From positions 1 through 64,000 of the forward strand of contig JASANE010028937.1 in NCBI GenBank assembly GCA_030248225.1: a stretch of 64,000 nt of DNA, written 5' to 3'. Shown here piece after piece: positions 49,001 through 59,822 of this stretch (position 1 is the first letter of the stretch; each line of letters starts with the position of its first letter). The notes beneath the pieces are model-generated. The model made no database searches. It saw only the letters and a list, made by a program, of their open reading frames with translations, and was not told the DNA's origin. The DNA is from Trileptium ribeirensis (taxonomy: Eukaryota > Nematoda > Enoplea > Enoplida > Thoracostomopsidae). The translations under genes and the position numbers were made by a program.

Positions 49001-52000
49001 GAGTTATACTTGTCTCCCTAAAAAACCCGATAACGGACATTGACAAATTTTGCTACTGTCACGGCCAGAAAGAATCCTTTGCTTCGCTCGTTTCACTCAC
49101 TCACTCAGAATTCAATTAATAGCGATTTTTCATAGAGGTACATTTGAAAACGCGCTATGTCATATTTTCTTAGTTTGCGAGACCATGTATATAGACATGG
49201 TGCTCACCCTCTATACTTAGGGAGAAGCTGGTTATACAGCAGTAGCATGACGGATAAACCTTCTCCTGAAAGCGTAGCCTGAACGGAATTTCGATGATTT
49301 GAGTGTATTCGAGCGTATAAGTGTCCAGGATCCTTAGGCTGAGGAGTAAGCCAGTGGGTTAGACAAATTTTAAGCACTCCCCCAATTTACCCTTAAAATT
49401 TTAGATAAATTTACTCGTAATTCCTAAAATTTAAAATTTTCCGACGAGTCAGAAGGCAAATATGGGTCATTTCACGAAACCATGTACTTTTGAAACACCA
49501 CTTTTTGAAGCCAAAATGAAACATTTTCGAATGAACAGTGTCTAGACCCTTTCCGATGTAAAAAAAACCCTGAATTTTTCGAATATCGATGTCTCTATGC
49601 AAAACGAGCTACCTGAAACCTGCTACAGGGGTTGGAAAGCGCCCCCTGGGGGTCAAATTTTAATCCGAAATAAGTCATTATTCTGTAGGTTGACGGAGTG
49701 ACACGCGAACCATGGTCTGTTTTTATGCAAGTCGCATCAAAATGGTCCTCGTCAAGCCATTTGGAGCACTTGCGACCTAAAATTGATGCTGCTAGGGTAT
49801 TCTTGGGGTTAAAAATCGACCAATTTAGAACAAGCCTGTCGCAGAAGTTTTTCTAGCGCGACGGAGACAGCACCTACAGATACCATTTTATGCTCACAAA
49901 CCAACCATGAGCGGGGGACGTCCGAGAAAAAATTTCAGGCAGATCCTTAGCCTTGTAAAAATTGGCACCCCGATAAGTGTTGAGTCGGGGGGGGCTAGAC
50001 CTCAGGTGGGGGGGCTACAGCTTCCTACAACATGCAACGCGCCAAACTTTAGCTACTTCTATACATTTTAGATGTAAGCTGGTGTAAAACAAATACAATT
50101 GATCTATGACTAGCTTACAAAGTGATGATACCAAGGACAATGCGTGTAATAGATGTGCGGGCAGGCAGAAGGGTTCCCTAGCTGCCCAGTTAACAGCACG
50201 GCTCCATATCATAGTGCAATGATGATCAACTTATATACTAATATGATTCTTGCGACCTTCGATTACTTTTATTATACATGCGGTCGGGGGGGGGGGCTAC
50301 ACGCCAGGTCGGGGGGGCTACATTTTCATTAAAAATTTTTAATACATGGGTCATTCTAGTGGGGCTTTACTATGTTTATATCCGGCTATTGTAAGACTGT
50401 ATGCTAAATTTGGTTTTTTAAATTTAAGTTTGGTCAGGTCGGGGGGCACCTTTTGCATACCCCATTTTTGGCATTTTATGACCTTCGACCTCATAATGAA
50501 ATAACACATGGACAGACGCTGATATTCTTTTTTCAATAACACTTGTACTGATGACGATTGCCGTTATATAGCATTTTTGGCGCTAGTGCGCTTTGACGTT
50601 ATTTACCAGCGTCTGAAAGCTGCCAGATTTGACCTTGGTCGGGGGGCTACATGTCACGAAAAAAAATTTTCGGAAGCTTGACGTTAGCTTCAGTGTCGAT
50701 GCTTACTCCCAAGTTTTTCCGAAAAAATTAGCAAATACCAATGGATCACAGTGAAATGAAAAACACACATATGCATCACGCGCTAGCGATACGGCGAACG
50801 TTTATATTGGGACATGTGTTTTTGGCTTCATTTGGCCAACCCGGGTTGAGGGCCTCTGGCTCCTGCTATGTTTGGGGTACAGAGGTCCACCATACCTCAT
50901 TATGACCGTCGGACATGCTATTACTACACCTCACAGCGACATTAAATTTCCTTCCAAAAGAATGGTGGTATGGGCCGAAAAGCGCCGATGTAGCCCCCCC
51001 CCGACTAAAATGACATGGTTTCGTGAAAAGACCCATATATGAACTTGGGGGTTCGACTAGTAGGTGGTACGCTAACACACTACAGACCTATGCTCGATTG
51101 CTGGTTTTCATTGATATGATTATATAACAGCAAAAAAGGTGTGTGTTATAATCTACGAAGTCATTATGTCATAAGAAGAAGTCTAACAGCAAGTTTTCTA
51201 ACACTATGCTCTATGGCAAACTTAAAAACAGTGGACAAAAGCACCAGGCCGTTCGTAGGGCGAAGCCTAGCGACATACGCTGGGCTCTCCAAATTGGGGG
51301 GAGTGGGCGCCCCCTGGCATTTCACGTTTCCCCTGTTCAAAACAGGTGCCCCCGGTTCGTTCTCTCTGGCAAAACTTTGGGCTCCCCCGGTTCACCGCCT
51401 CTTGGGAATTTTTTGTTTCCAATGGTCCAAAGTACAAAAATTTGATCCAAATTTCTGTTAAAATTCAGTTCTGAAGCCAAAAATTTCGCAAATTTTGTCA
51501 AAATTTGCGTCAACATCGCTTTTTCCTCCATCAAAAGCGCTTTGGCAGTGTTTCTGACACGATTTTTAACTGTTTTTCTCTTGTCAAAATGCCACCTGGC
51601 AAAATCCATGCCCCTGGTTCACGCCCCTGGCAAAATTTTCAGCGAATGGAGAGCCCAGATAATTAGTCCCTTCAATGGTTGATTCGATTCGAAACAACGG
51701 AAAAACGGTAACATACATAATTCCAGAATGCCGTTTGTTTTGTGGGCGATACGAACGGGTTTAAAATAAAAAGGTCTTTATATGCCAGATATTCTAAAAT
51801 ACACTTCAAAATGTTCCATTTTCATTTTGAATTCCTATATTCAATTCTTCGTTCTGACAATATAAAAATGGCGCCGATTCGTATATTCAGTTTGCGGTAG
51901 AAATCAAATGAGTAGCAGTCACATAAAAATTTACACGAAAATATTTATCTTAAAATAGTATGTGTCTGAAAAATATGAGACATAAAGCAACAGTTATACA

Positions 52001-55000
52001 AACATCTTGTTAACACGATCGGGATGACGAACTGAGTTACCTAGAAAACTAGTGTCCCCCGCCAAACCGAGTTTGCGCTGCCCTGGTTTCTTCCTCCAAG
52101 TGTTGAGACCCAGCGGACACGACACTGACTAAATATATATTAATAAACTTACACGCAAAGACAAGCTCCGAAACCAGACACCAACTACATCGATAGCAAC
52201 AACATGGCGCAAACACCAATGAAACAAACGCCGTTACTGCGCCAACAATCATGAGGATGATAACAGAGAATTCCCAGACTGAAAATTAAAATCAGTAATA
52301 TTGTTATTGAACCATAATTATATACGTATAATATAATTACTAAAATATCGATCAGTAAAAACATAGTAATATTCGTTAATCAACAACGAAGTGGCGATCT
52401 CCCAAAATAGGTACCATCGAAACTAGTAATTCTATTGATATTGCAGAGCGTAGTGACGCATAGGTACACATACGCCTTTTACGTGCACAGCCAATCAGCT
52501 CTCGATAGCATACGTCGCTATGCTATATGTGGATATCACATCCCTTCTGCGACTACCTGTGTGACGTGTCAGCAGGTGTGCAGGCCCGCTGCGCATTAAC
52601 AAACAACGGTTTACTATCACTTTTTAAACATACGTATGTACCAGGGAGTAACCGGAATTCCGGTTCCGGCGAAAATCGTGTTCCGGTTGCGGTTCCGGCA
52701 AAGGGCAAAAACCATACCGGAACCGGAATTCCGGTTTCAAAATTTTGTTTGAAATTTTCCACGTTTTTGCTTCATCTGTGGTCCAAACATAATGTAATAT
52801 ATGAATACAATGATCAAGTTCTATACAACAAAGCAAAAGAAAAGATTAACTAACCAATTTGTCGTGTGAAACGTAAGTAGGGCGCATAATTTGAGCAGGA
52901 ATTTTTCATAATAACCTGCAGGAGTTTGTTAAATCAAAGCCAGGTCGATTCTTGTAGCAGCAATTTTACACATCCAGAAGTCTGTGGGATACGTTTGAAT
53001 TAAAGCGGTTCAACTCGGTAACACAGAGTATGGCTTACGCAGAAATACTTGGGGTATGCTTGGCTAACATAAATTGCATCAAGCACCCGCCAGTGCGCAT
53101 GTAAACTTGGTAAATCAGTCTAAATTGAAGTAAACTATAATTATCTGCAACGCAGCTAGAAACTGCTTTCTTGGCAATGAACTGTATTTATTGAAACTGT
53201 GCGAGCAGCATCACAATGTGTCTCATTTATAGCATTCTGATTATAAAGTTATCATCATTATAATCTAACTGACGGGCACTGTTTGTCCAACGATAGCCTA
53301 AACAGTGTCTCTGACCACTGATCAGAAAATTACCTTCTATCTATTATTTTCTCTTAGAATCATATAAACCAATAATTTTAAGTTTCCTACAGAAGAACAT
53401 GCAACAAACGTATGTGTAGTAAAGGGAGGCGACTGGCGACAGAGCGAAAGCGTGTATTCTACGCTCCAAGCTTTGTAAGCACATTCGATTTGACGCAGTA
53501 TACGCAATGGTGTATAGTGGAAGACATTTTTTGCTCTGAATGTCCAAAAACCGACATATTTGATCGATAAATAAACATTATTAGCTTCCTCAGTCTCTTT
53601 AAAGTTTCAGAAAGGCAATAATACCATCGCAATACATTCACTTTAATGTAAAAGTTATTTTTAATGCATTTTAAATCCACCATACCTTTATTTCATCCAT
53701 CATCTCTTTTACTATATATAAATTTCGAATACCAGGTTCCGGTTCCGGATCCGGTTTAAATGGACGGTTCCGGTTGCTGGTTCCGGTTCCGGTTATTCCC
53801 TGGTATGTACATACTGTCTGCAATATGAACATCGTGTAACACATTAGCTATCGGGGTCTCATGGTTATTACCATTATTTAAAGTTTATAACGCTAATATC
53901 TGAACCAGAACAAGTCCAAATTCCGAGTTCTGGCCGTGGTTTAAGCCCACACGTTTGTTCGCAATTTTACAACAACGTAGCAAACACTATAACCTTGAAA
54001 TCGGTAAAAATAATCTTCCGATAATTTGGATAAGCCATTTAAACAGCAGTATAACGATAGGCAATGAAACGGCAATCATACGGAACAATGTCGCCGGAAA
54101 CTACATATTTGCCATTGATTTGGGAACGTACAAATGGACTCGAACGACTGTGGCATATCACCGATACGCGATGATGAATTGGTGCCGACACAACTAGATT
54201 TGGCACAGCAATTTTATGCGTTATGCACCATTTTATTTACGATAATGGGGATCTTTTGGTTGTTGAATAATCAGTACAGAAAAACGTTCCAACGATAATT
54301 ATAAATTTTTCTCTAAAACTCGCAAATAGCTACTCATAATGTATCATTTAAATACATAATACCGATATTAGATTTATCCTAGGCAATACCAAATATTATT
54401 TAGGCAAAAGTAGTTATGACCCCTCTAGTTCCTGAACTTAATGTATGATATGTTCGATTGTAGTTCCAAGTTGTACGCATGGGTCCCACCGCCTACGTTG
54501 GGAGGGCCATGTCTGACGCATGCCCGCTGATCGCCTGCCTAAACAATTCAATCTCCAAAACCCTTCAACCGATTGGCGAGTCAGCCGAGGACCCCCGCAA
54601 GGAATGGCGCGACGACCTTCGCAACGTTCATTTTACCCTGGAGGAAGCCTCTGCTGCAGCGCAAAACCGGCTATAGTAGCGTGATATTATTCGTGACCTT
54701 GGTGCAGCTCCATCGTGCAATGTCGTTCCATACCCGTACCAGCGATTACACTATAAGTCAAGTCAAGGAATGGGTAAGCGTCACCTTGGAATCATTAACG
54801 TATTGCGACAGATACTACTCCGAGCAAGACACACCACAAAACGTGCTAAATTAGAATCCAATAATAACAAACTTTTGTGCTAAAGATAGATTATCCTGTT
54901 GCTACGTTACCGCGCTAAACCAATGTTTGTTACAACGGCTATGACTCGGGAAAGGACAGGCGAGTATATGTAATTTTACCACTGATTGCAGTTAACCATT

Positions 55001-58000
55001 GGCAAATAGTGGTAGAATTGCTCTCGCTGTATGTCTTTCCAAGACATGGGATAAAACAAAGTAAACTTTTAAATCGAAATCAGGTCAAATACTGTTTCCA
55101 CCTATAACATGGTAGGAAAATTCACGGCACAGGATGCCTTATAGGCATCACATCTATCCGATAATCTTTTAGCAACTGAATAAGAGAACGAAAACTACCG
55201 ATTTTGTGTCGATATTGCTTTTTATGGCTTGAGGATGACAGGCGGTGTTTGGCTTAAATTTTGACTGTGGGTGTAATTATAAGCTACATATTAATAGTCG
55301 ATATTTTCCTATCCTCGTACATACTACGCAGCAGCATCACAAGCTCTTCAGAAATGGAGGGGGCCGTTGAAAATCGGACGGCGCCGGTCGCTTACATTCA
55401 TTTTGTTATAACCCCATTAGTTAAAATTTTTGCGTTTTTCAGTAAAAGCTGGGAGAGGCCGGCCCCCACTGCCAAACCTCTTGAGACGCCCCTGAAACTA
55501 CGGCATAGATTGTTAAAAGCAATATGGTCGACCAATGTTTGCGTACATTTGGTTGTCAATAATACATGGTTTTGGAATTGTTGGTTCTATTTAAGGTCAT
55601 GGTTTTACCATGTATGTCGATTTTTTGATAAGCGGATACTGTTGAATTCATCTCAATATATAGCTATGAAATACGGGGCTATGTAATTTCCGGATCAAAA
55701 CGCACAAATGTTACTGCCATCGCCTGTAACTTTGCAAAGAATACTCCTAATTTGCTCAAACTTCAGAGATATATATATAAATTTATATCTATCAATTGAG
55801 TTTACTACCTATTCGTTTCGTTTGATCTAAAATATTGGTCATGGCTTGATCTGGAAAGGAAATAATTAAAAGTGATGGCGGTAAACCCAACGGCCCTAGC
55901 GCAGCATCTAGTTTTGATATACACCACTAAGTTATGTACATAATCTTTAAGACACATTTTCTGAGCACAGTTTACAACAATAATAATTATTTAAGCTTCG
56001 GTCCTCTGTTTGCTTATTACTATTTGTCACATGGCATACTATACTAATTGAACAACTTTCAAGTTCCAATAATGATATAATAATAATATTATAGATTTAT
56101 TTTAAAAAGTAAGCTTTTCTTTGAACACCGCCCTACGCTCTCTACGTAATAACAAGAGTGCATTAGGGAAGAGTATGACACTTCCCTGCACTCACATGTT
56201 AGCCCGTGTTTGATGATACGGGCGTTCTCGGCCTGACCCCCCAGTTTCTGGAGAGTAGCTCGGACCCCCCGTTTTTTTTGGGGGGTCGGTCGGACCTCAA
56301 TTTCTAGTGAGGCCGGCGTTGCTTCATAAGCAGCTGCCTATAAACCGACCCCTTTCAGGAATTGGGGGGGTCCGAGCTACCCCCACCAAGAACTGGGGGT
56401 CGGGGCATCTCGATGCCCAGAAACTAGGGGATCACGCCAAAAACGCCCGCATCATCAAACACGGGCTAACATGTGAGTGCAGGGAAGTGTCATACTCTTC
56501 CCTAATGCACTCTTGGTAATACGTACACATATATATTATACAGCAACATACTTTTAAATTCGTCCGAAATAGCTTCAATTTTGTTTTCGCGAAGACGATC
56601 GATTATATTAGTACATCCTGTTCTGAAACCGTCACGAATTTGTTCTTTAGCACTCTTTTTCTCGTTATATGGACATTGTTTCTTCCACAGACCGCGATGA
56701 AGGCATATATCAATGCCGAGTTCAGTTCCTATGAGACACGATTTTGACCTACGCAAAATTATTTAAAAGTAACCACAAAATTTCTAATATATATACCATA
56801 TTAATTCAAACATAATTTAAAATTACAATTATAGTTTAATATAAAGCAATTACGACGGAATTACTGCAGGTAGAACCCACAAAGATGGTTAAATTTAAAA
56901 GTTGTTTTGATTACGGTGCCGAATCATATATGCCCCAATTCAAAACGAGTAGATTTAAATTTGCCTGCTCGAGGACTGGTCATTTTAAATCGGCTAATCC
57001 CGAGTTATTTTGATCCAAATAACTTTGGTGCCAAAAATGTCTTTTCAAATAAGGACATACGTAGTGAGTTAAAGAATAGTGTTTACCAGTCCAAATTCCA
57101 TTCTGAAACCGTAACGTTTGCTACAACACCGCTCGTACAACAAATTTAAACTATTTTGTTACGTATTAACCTTATTTTGCATCTCTCAATAGCTGATTTA
57201 AAATAATTTTTGGCAGTAAATTAATTCCGCCCAAACTCGAGATTAACCGATCTAAAGCGACCTACCCTTTCCTGAGGTAGTCGATTTAAGTAGAATCATT
57301 TTAAACCGGAAACATGAAAACCGAGATAGAATATGACACCCCAAATCAATACGACATTTATCTTGGACACATCTTGCAATAGTTAATGGTTTGCAAAAGG
57401 TATGCTTCACAGCTAACTAAATTGCGCTTCCTCGACGAAAAAGATCCATGAATTACGGAATTCGTAAGAAATAGGGAGGCATACAGAATTTTGTTTTATA
57501 GGAGCCTGGTGTCGGGCCAAAAATGGGTTGCACCATTCACCGCTTATATATTTGAACTGTGCTCTGGTTTAGTTGACACCGTTACTTCGCTGCTTTCACA
57601 AAGCGGTCCGACTGGAGGGCAGCTTCATATTCCGAAATTTGAAACGGACGGTTTCAGTTGTTCTCAACAAGGAAGACCTTGATAAAAATGTTTTATTCAC
57701 ACTCTGTGGGTCAAGACCTCATCTGGGTGCACAACTGATCACGTATAACCATGAAGTAAGTAATGAAAACCATTTACCTCACGACACTGCTAAAATATGT
57801 TGAGGGGAATGTTGTCCATGGTGAGTACATCATAGGAGATCAGCCCAAAGAACGCCAGGTTTTGTGTTATAAAACAATAAAGGCTTAAGAAATACTTTTA
57901 ACTGTTCAAAGTGCATCAGTTGCTTATCTTATTCATAAGGTAGTGGCCTGGATAATTTCATTAGATGCAAATTCAAAAAATAAAGCTTATACAGTACCCA

Positions 58001-58390
58001 GGGTGCCAGTCTAAGTGTTTAAACGGCTCACACACAAAACCTCAAAACTAACGTAATAACGTATACATTACTAGGAACTGATGGGTGACACTGTAAAACT
58101 ACTGCCAGCGCACGATATCATTACGCCTGTATCCTTACAATTATAACAATCAGCAGAGATTGTGTTTATCGACCTAGAGTCGTGCGATGATTCCAAGCAT
58201 AAGGCTACGCAACTAAATTCAACCGCTCTCAACAATTTTCTCAGCTCATAAGCGGTAGCCATCTATTACTAAAATTAGAAAAAAAACTAAAACAGTCTTA
58301 CCAGTAATTCGATGGAATCGCAGTGATCATCAACGCAACAGCGATAAGCAGCACAAAAAATCCACACACCTGAAGTCCGGTACACTGCAT
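39929..58390 (-). CDS. Claudin/PMP22/CACNG-superfamily four-transmembrane protein, five exons
   Basis: Predicted 197-residue membrane protein assembled from five GT-AG exons (58,302-58,390; 56,552-56,748; 52,153-52,278; 42,169-42,227; 39,929-40,051; intron phases 2, 1, 1, 0). Total length is 594 nt with the stop, in frame throughout. TM1 is about residues 8-26. The first extracellular loop has W30, GLW at 49-51, C55 and C75, matching the claudin W-GLW-C-C signature except that C55 is one residue late and the Cys pair is farther apart than in classical claudins. TM2 is ~100-119, followed by a Cys-rich turn (PCCCYRC, possible palmitoylation). TM3 is ~129-150 and TM4 ~160-184; the C-terminus is basic and tyrosine-rich. 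Such proteins act in cell junctions or as channel subunits; which applies here is open. TATA-like sequences lie about 50 and 80 bases upstream of the ATG. Confidence 0.85.
40428..42060 (+). pseudogene. Ty3/Gypsy pol relic (RNase H end and integrase)
   Basis: At 40,600-40,740 the frame contains NYPKADALSCC, the N..ADALSR motif that ends the RNase H domain of Gypsy elements. At 41,453-41,761 the frame carries KLYHQTVQENIAQCSISCNV and CQKI followed by LQPEQFFQFVQATVGPGP, matching the integrase zinc-binding CxxC and the 'L.P.P..F..V..D.vGP.P' entry to the catalytic core, with the Asp replaced by Thr. Later stops break the core. A patch of repeat C sequence intervenes near 41,000-41,165. It lies in intron 4, opposite in strand to the host gene. 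Confidence 0.5.
42169..42227 (-). CDS. Claudin-like gene, exon 4
   Basis: Codes the rest of TM3 and the second extracellular loop (MCNVAAIAVYAYYIKKHDE). Acceptor TTTTTAG, donor GACGAG|GTATGT. Confidence 0.85.
42489..43339 (-). mobile_element. Non-autonomous hAT element, copy b (internally deleted)
   Basis: 851 bp, reverse orientation. Ends CTGGGAATCACCCG (eroded) and GGTTACTTCCTG. Flanks CGAAAAAC and AGAAAAGC match at 6 of 8 positions. Confidence 0.75.
43795..44800. other. Coding-like insertion inside repeat C
   Basis: Repeat C is continuous on either side. On the minus strand, 43,817-44,035 opens with ATG and encodes 72 residues with protein-like composition (DVIQSENNPSLSLMIYDQND, ending NTNGRTVKRG). 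On the plus strand, 44,086-44,601 is open and ends its better half in DERFREALDDINKAP, just before a GTGAGA donor-like sequence. Neither is recognised. These may be exons, captured gene pieces or chance frames. Confidence 0.3.
45161..45445 (+). repeat. tRNA-derived SINE, copy 2
   Basis: Starts GACCCAGTGGCTCATTTGAG like the copy at 32,597 and shares body blocks. The 81-codon frame at 45,221-45,466 is explained by the SINE. Confidence 0.5.
45446..49460. other. Intron 3 sequence without a supported gene
   Basis: Contains a tRNA-like minus-strand patch near 47,325-47,395 (GGTGTTCAGGTCCC), a GC-rich patch at 47,610-47,800, and diverged ~170-base repeats around 48,440-48,830 (GAGCGGTTG). Confidence 0.4.
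49461..51037. mobile_element. Candidate element with 25-bp inverted ends and repeated G-run motifs
   Basis: 49,461-49,485 and 51,013-51,037 are inverted copies matching at 24 of 25 positions (TATGGGTCATTTCACG outward in). Between them a GGTCGGGGGG(n)CTACA-like motif occurs about six times (near 49,984, 50,283, 50,308, 50,437, 50,638 and, inverted, 50,991). TA is present at both ends, but no longer target duplication is clear. No transposase frame was seen. Confidence 0.45.
51038..52152. other. Intron 3 sequence without a supported gene
   Basis: A GC-rich patch (51,280-51,410) repeats phrases such as CTGGCAAAA and GTGCCCCCGGTTC also found near 47,640-47,700; nothing coding is supported. Confidence 0.4.
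52153..52278 (-). CDS. Claudin-like gene, exon 3
   Basis: Codes TM2 (FSVIILMIVGAVTAFVSLVF), the Cys-rich cytoplasmic turn and the start of TM3 (CLVSELVFA). Acceptor TTTTCAG, donor GCGT|GTAAGT. Confidence 0.87.
52642..53802 (+). mobile_element. Non-autonomous hAT element, copy c
   Basis: 1,161 bp, ends CAGGGAGTAACCGG and GGTTATTCCCTG, perfect 8-bp target duplication GTATGTAC (52,634-52,641 and 53,803-53,810). Both ends are dense in GGTTCC/GGAACC. The 8-bp duplication and CAGGG ends place it in hAT. Confidence 0.92.
54134..54298 (+). CDS. Possible 54-residue single-pass membrane microprotein
   Basis: ATG in context ACAAATGG; the frame encodes MDSNDCGISPIRDDELVPTQ, then a hydrophobic helix (about residues 26-44, FYALCTILFTIMGIFWLL), a basic end (NNQYRKTFQR) and TAA. 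Acidic N-terminus, one helix and basic C-terminus is the layout of many small membrane proteins, but I recognise no family. It lies in intron 2 of the claudin-like gene on the opposite strand. An overlapping longer frame has no ATG at its start. Confidence 0.35.
   Translation: MDSNDCGISPIRDDELVPTQLDLAQQFYALCTILFTIMGIFWLLNNQYRKTFQR
54440..54960 (+). pseudogene. Possible second Gypsy-like relic in a GC-richer patch
   Basis: At 54,880-54,960 the translation AKDRLSCCYVTALNQ parallels KADALSCCLVTAPMQ of the relic at 40,650-40,740, suggesting the same element. The preceding GC-rich frame (54,479-54,676, EDPRKEWRDDLRNVHFTLEE) is coding-like but unrecognised. Confidence 0.25.
56153..56515. mobile_element. 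Foldback MITE, ~100-bp inverted arms
   Basis: 363 bp. The left arm from CAAGAGTGCATTAGGG is answered by its near-perfect complement ending CCCTAATGCACTCTTG; pairing extends over about 100 bases, with C/G-run sequence between the arms. Flanks GTAATAA (56,146-56,152) and GTAATAC (56,516-56,522) match at 6 of 7 positions and are likely target duplication. Superfamily not determined. Confidence 0.85.
56552..56748 (-). CDS. Claudin-like gene, exon 2
   Basis: Completes W30 and codes the extracellular loop (65 residues), including LHRGLWKKQC and RTGC. Acceptor TGCGTAG, donor AAAA|GTATGT. A foldback MITE lies only 37 bases beyond the donor. Confidence 0.82.
56885..57149 (+). other. Coding-like fragment, unrecognised
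   Basis: An ATG-initiated frame of 42 codons (FDYGAESYMPQF) ends in TGA at 57,011. A second frame then reads RLIPSYFDPNNFGAKNVFSN and ends TTPLVQQI. May belong with the decayed sequence downstream. Confidence 0.2.
57324..57888 (+). pseudogene. Decayed coding sequence of unknown family
   Basis: One plus-strand frame starts at ATG 57,314-57,326 (MKTEIEYDTPNQYDIYLGHI) and continues with two in-frame stops (near 57,380 and 57,450) through LTKLRFLDEKDP, FVRNREAYRILFYRSLVSGQ and FELCSGLVDTVTSLLSQSG. A shifted frame takes over near 57,630 (SVVLNKEDLDKNVLFTLCGS, HLGAQLITYNHE). A third, from about 57,757, reads TIYLTTLLKYVEGNVVHGEY and ends QVLCYKTIKA TAA. Long protein-like runs with few breaks and no clear introns suggest a retrocopy or a decayed mobile-element gene. 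It sits inside intron 1 of the claudin-like gene, on the opposite strand. Confidence 0.4.
58302..58390 (-). CDS. Claudin-like gene, exon 1
   Basis: Codes residues 1-29 plus two bases: start ATG at 58,390, then the first transmembrane helix (VCGFFVLLIAVALMITAI) and PSNY. The next residue, W30, is split by the intron. Donor TG|GTAAGA. Confidence 0.85.
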
Positions 58391-59544
58391 GCTCGGTGAA
58401 TTACGGTTTTGGCTACTTCTCGCAATAGCAATTAATAGATATATTTAAAATTATGTGAATTTGGTATATATCAAAAAATTCCAAGATAAACCCTTTCCCG
58501 TACTATTGTATGTACATATATGTTTTATATATATAATAGTTTATTATTTTGAACGGTTTCGTATTCGCCGGAATGTAATGAAATTACAACACTCTGAAAA
58601 ATAAAAAAACATATATACATATAAATAAATTGAATATCTGCAATATTTTCTGAACTTTACAGGTACTGCATAGCTGAGCGGATAAGATCGACCACACGGC
58701 GTCTGGATAAATTTACCCCTAATTTCAATGACTACATTTACTATAAATAATTCATCCGTTTTGAAGAAACTAGAACATGAACTTGAACACAGTTAGGAGA
58801 TGGAAAACTAAAGCTACATTCACATGTTCAAGTTTGGATCAAAATAAATTTGAATGTATTTTTTGATGAATTTGAAAGTGTGAACACTGTTCTAACTTTT
58901 GTAGCATATAATATACCTTAGCCAACCAAATAGAAAGAGCATATTTTGAAACACTTTAAACTCAAAATTTAACAAAACACTGCAACAAATTTTGAACTAG
59001 CGCGAGTTGCCATAGTTTTCCATTACAAATTATATACAGCTAAATCTGATTATTTAATGTTTTCACGCGTGATCACACCTCAATACCGAAACGCATATTA
59101 TTTAATATTTGGATCCATGTTGCTGAGTTTTTTGAACGAACGAAATGTTGAGGGCCGGCGTTTTGCAGTTGCATGCCCTCACGATTACCATTGTACCATG
59201 GCTAGTCCGAATTTTACCTTTCAACCACAAATTATATATATCTTCCTTATTTCCAGAATTCAAGCTCTGAGATGACTGATATTCAGCTGAAATATCACAA
59301 AACGACAGGCATTGCAAATGTGCTGATTCTGGCCGATTGGGATCCATTAACATTTATATAATCAAAATTCTTTGAGGCTCCGGATCCAACAATGTAGTCT
59401 AACAGAACCATTTTATCAACAGCTATATAACTGGCCCTCCTGAAGTAGGGGGATCAGGCAAGTGTCCCACCACCTTTTCAGGTACATCACCTATAGTCTC
59501 TGTACCCATATTAATCATCTCTCATCCCCAAATGTCGCCGGTTT
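58391..59544. other. 5' flank of the claudin-like gene
   Basis: Probable promoter side of the gene (TATATA-like tracts near 58,440-58,470). A tRNA-like patch (TAGCTGAGCGGATAAG) lies near 58,670 and may be a SINE head. Confidence 0.4.
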
Positions 59545-59760
59545 TTACGGATAGCCTCCTGATGATGCTAAATTATTGCTCTTTTCTTCTGGGTTTTCTT
59601 GCGGTATAGAAGCGTTTTTGGTTATTTTTACACAAAAGTTTTGCGTAAGCCTTAGACTTAGTATTTCTTCAGATATTATAGTTGGAATATAGATACCCGC
59701 GGTAGACCAAAAAATAATAAATATAATAATATTGCGCCAAATAATGTTATCGGGCAACAT
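59545..59760 (-). CDS. Possible small secreted or membrane protein or first exon
   Basis: 71-residue frame starting ATG with a hydrophobic N-terminal segment (NIIIFIIFWSTAGIYIP), then a polar tail ending NNLASSGGYP. The end coincides with a GTAAAA donor-like sequence, so it could be a first exon. No family recognised. Confidence 0.25.
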   Translation of the reverse strand: MLPDNIIWRNIIIFIIFWSTAGIYIPTIISEEILSLRLTQNFCVKITKNASIPQENPEEKSNNLASSGGYP

Positions 59761-59822
59761 GAAATTGGAGAGTTAAATGTTAAATTTGTTGACGTTTGCC
59801 GAAGTATTGAATACTTGACTAA

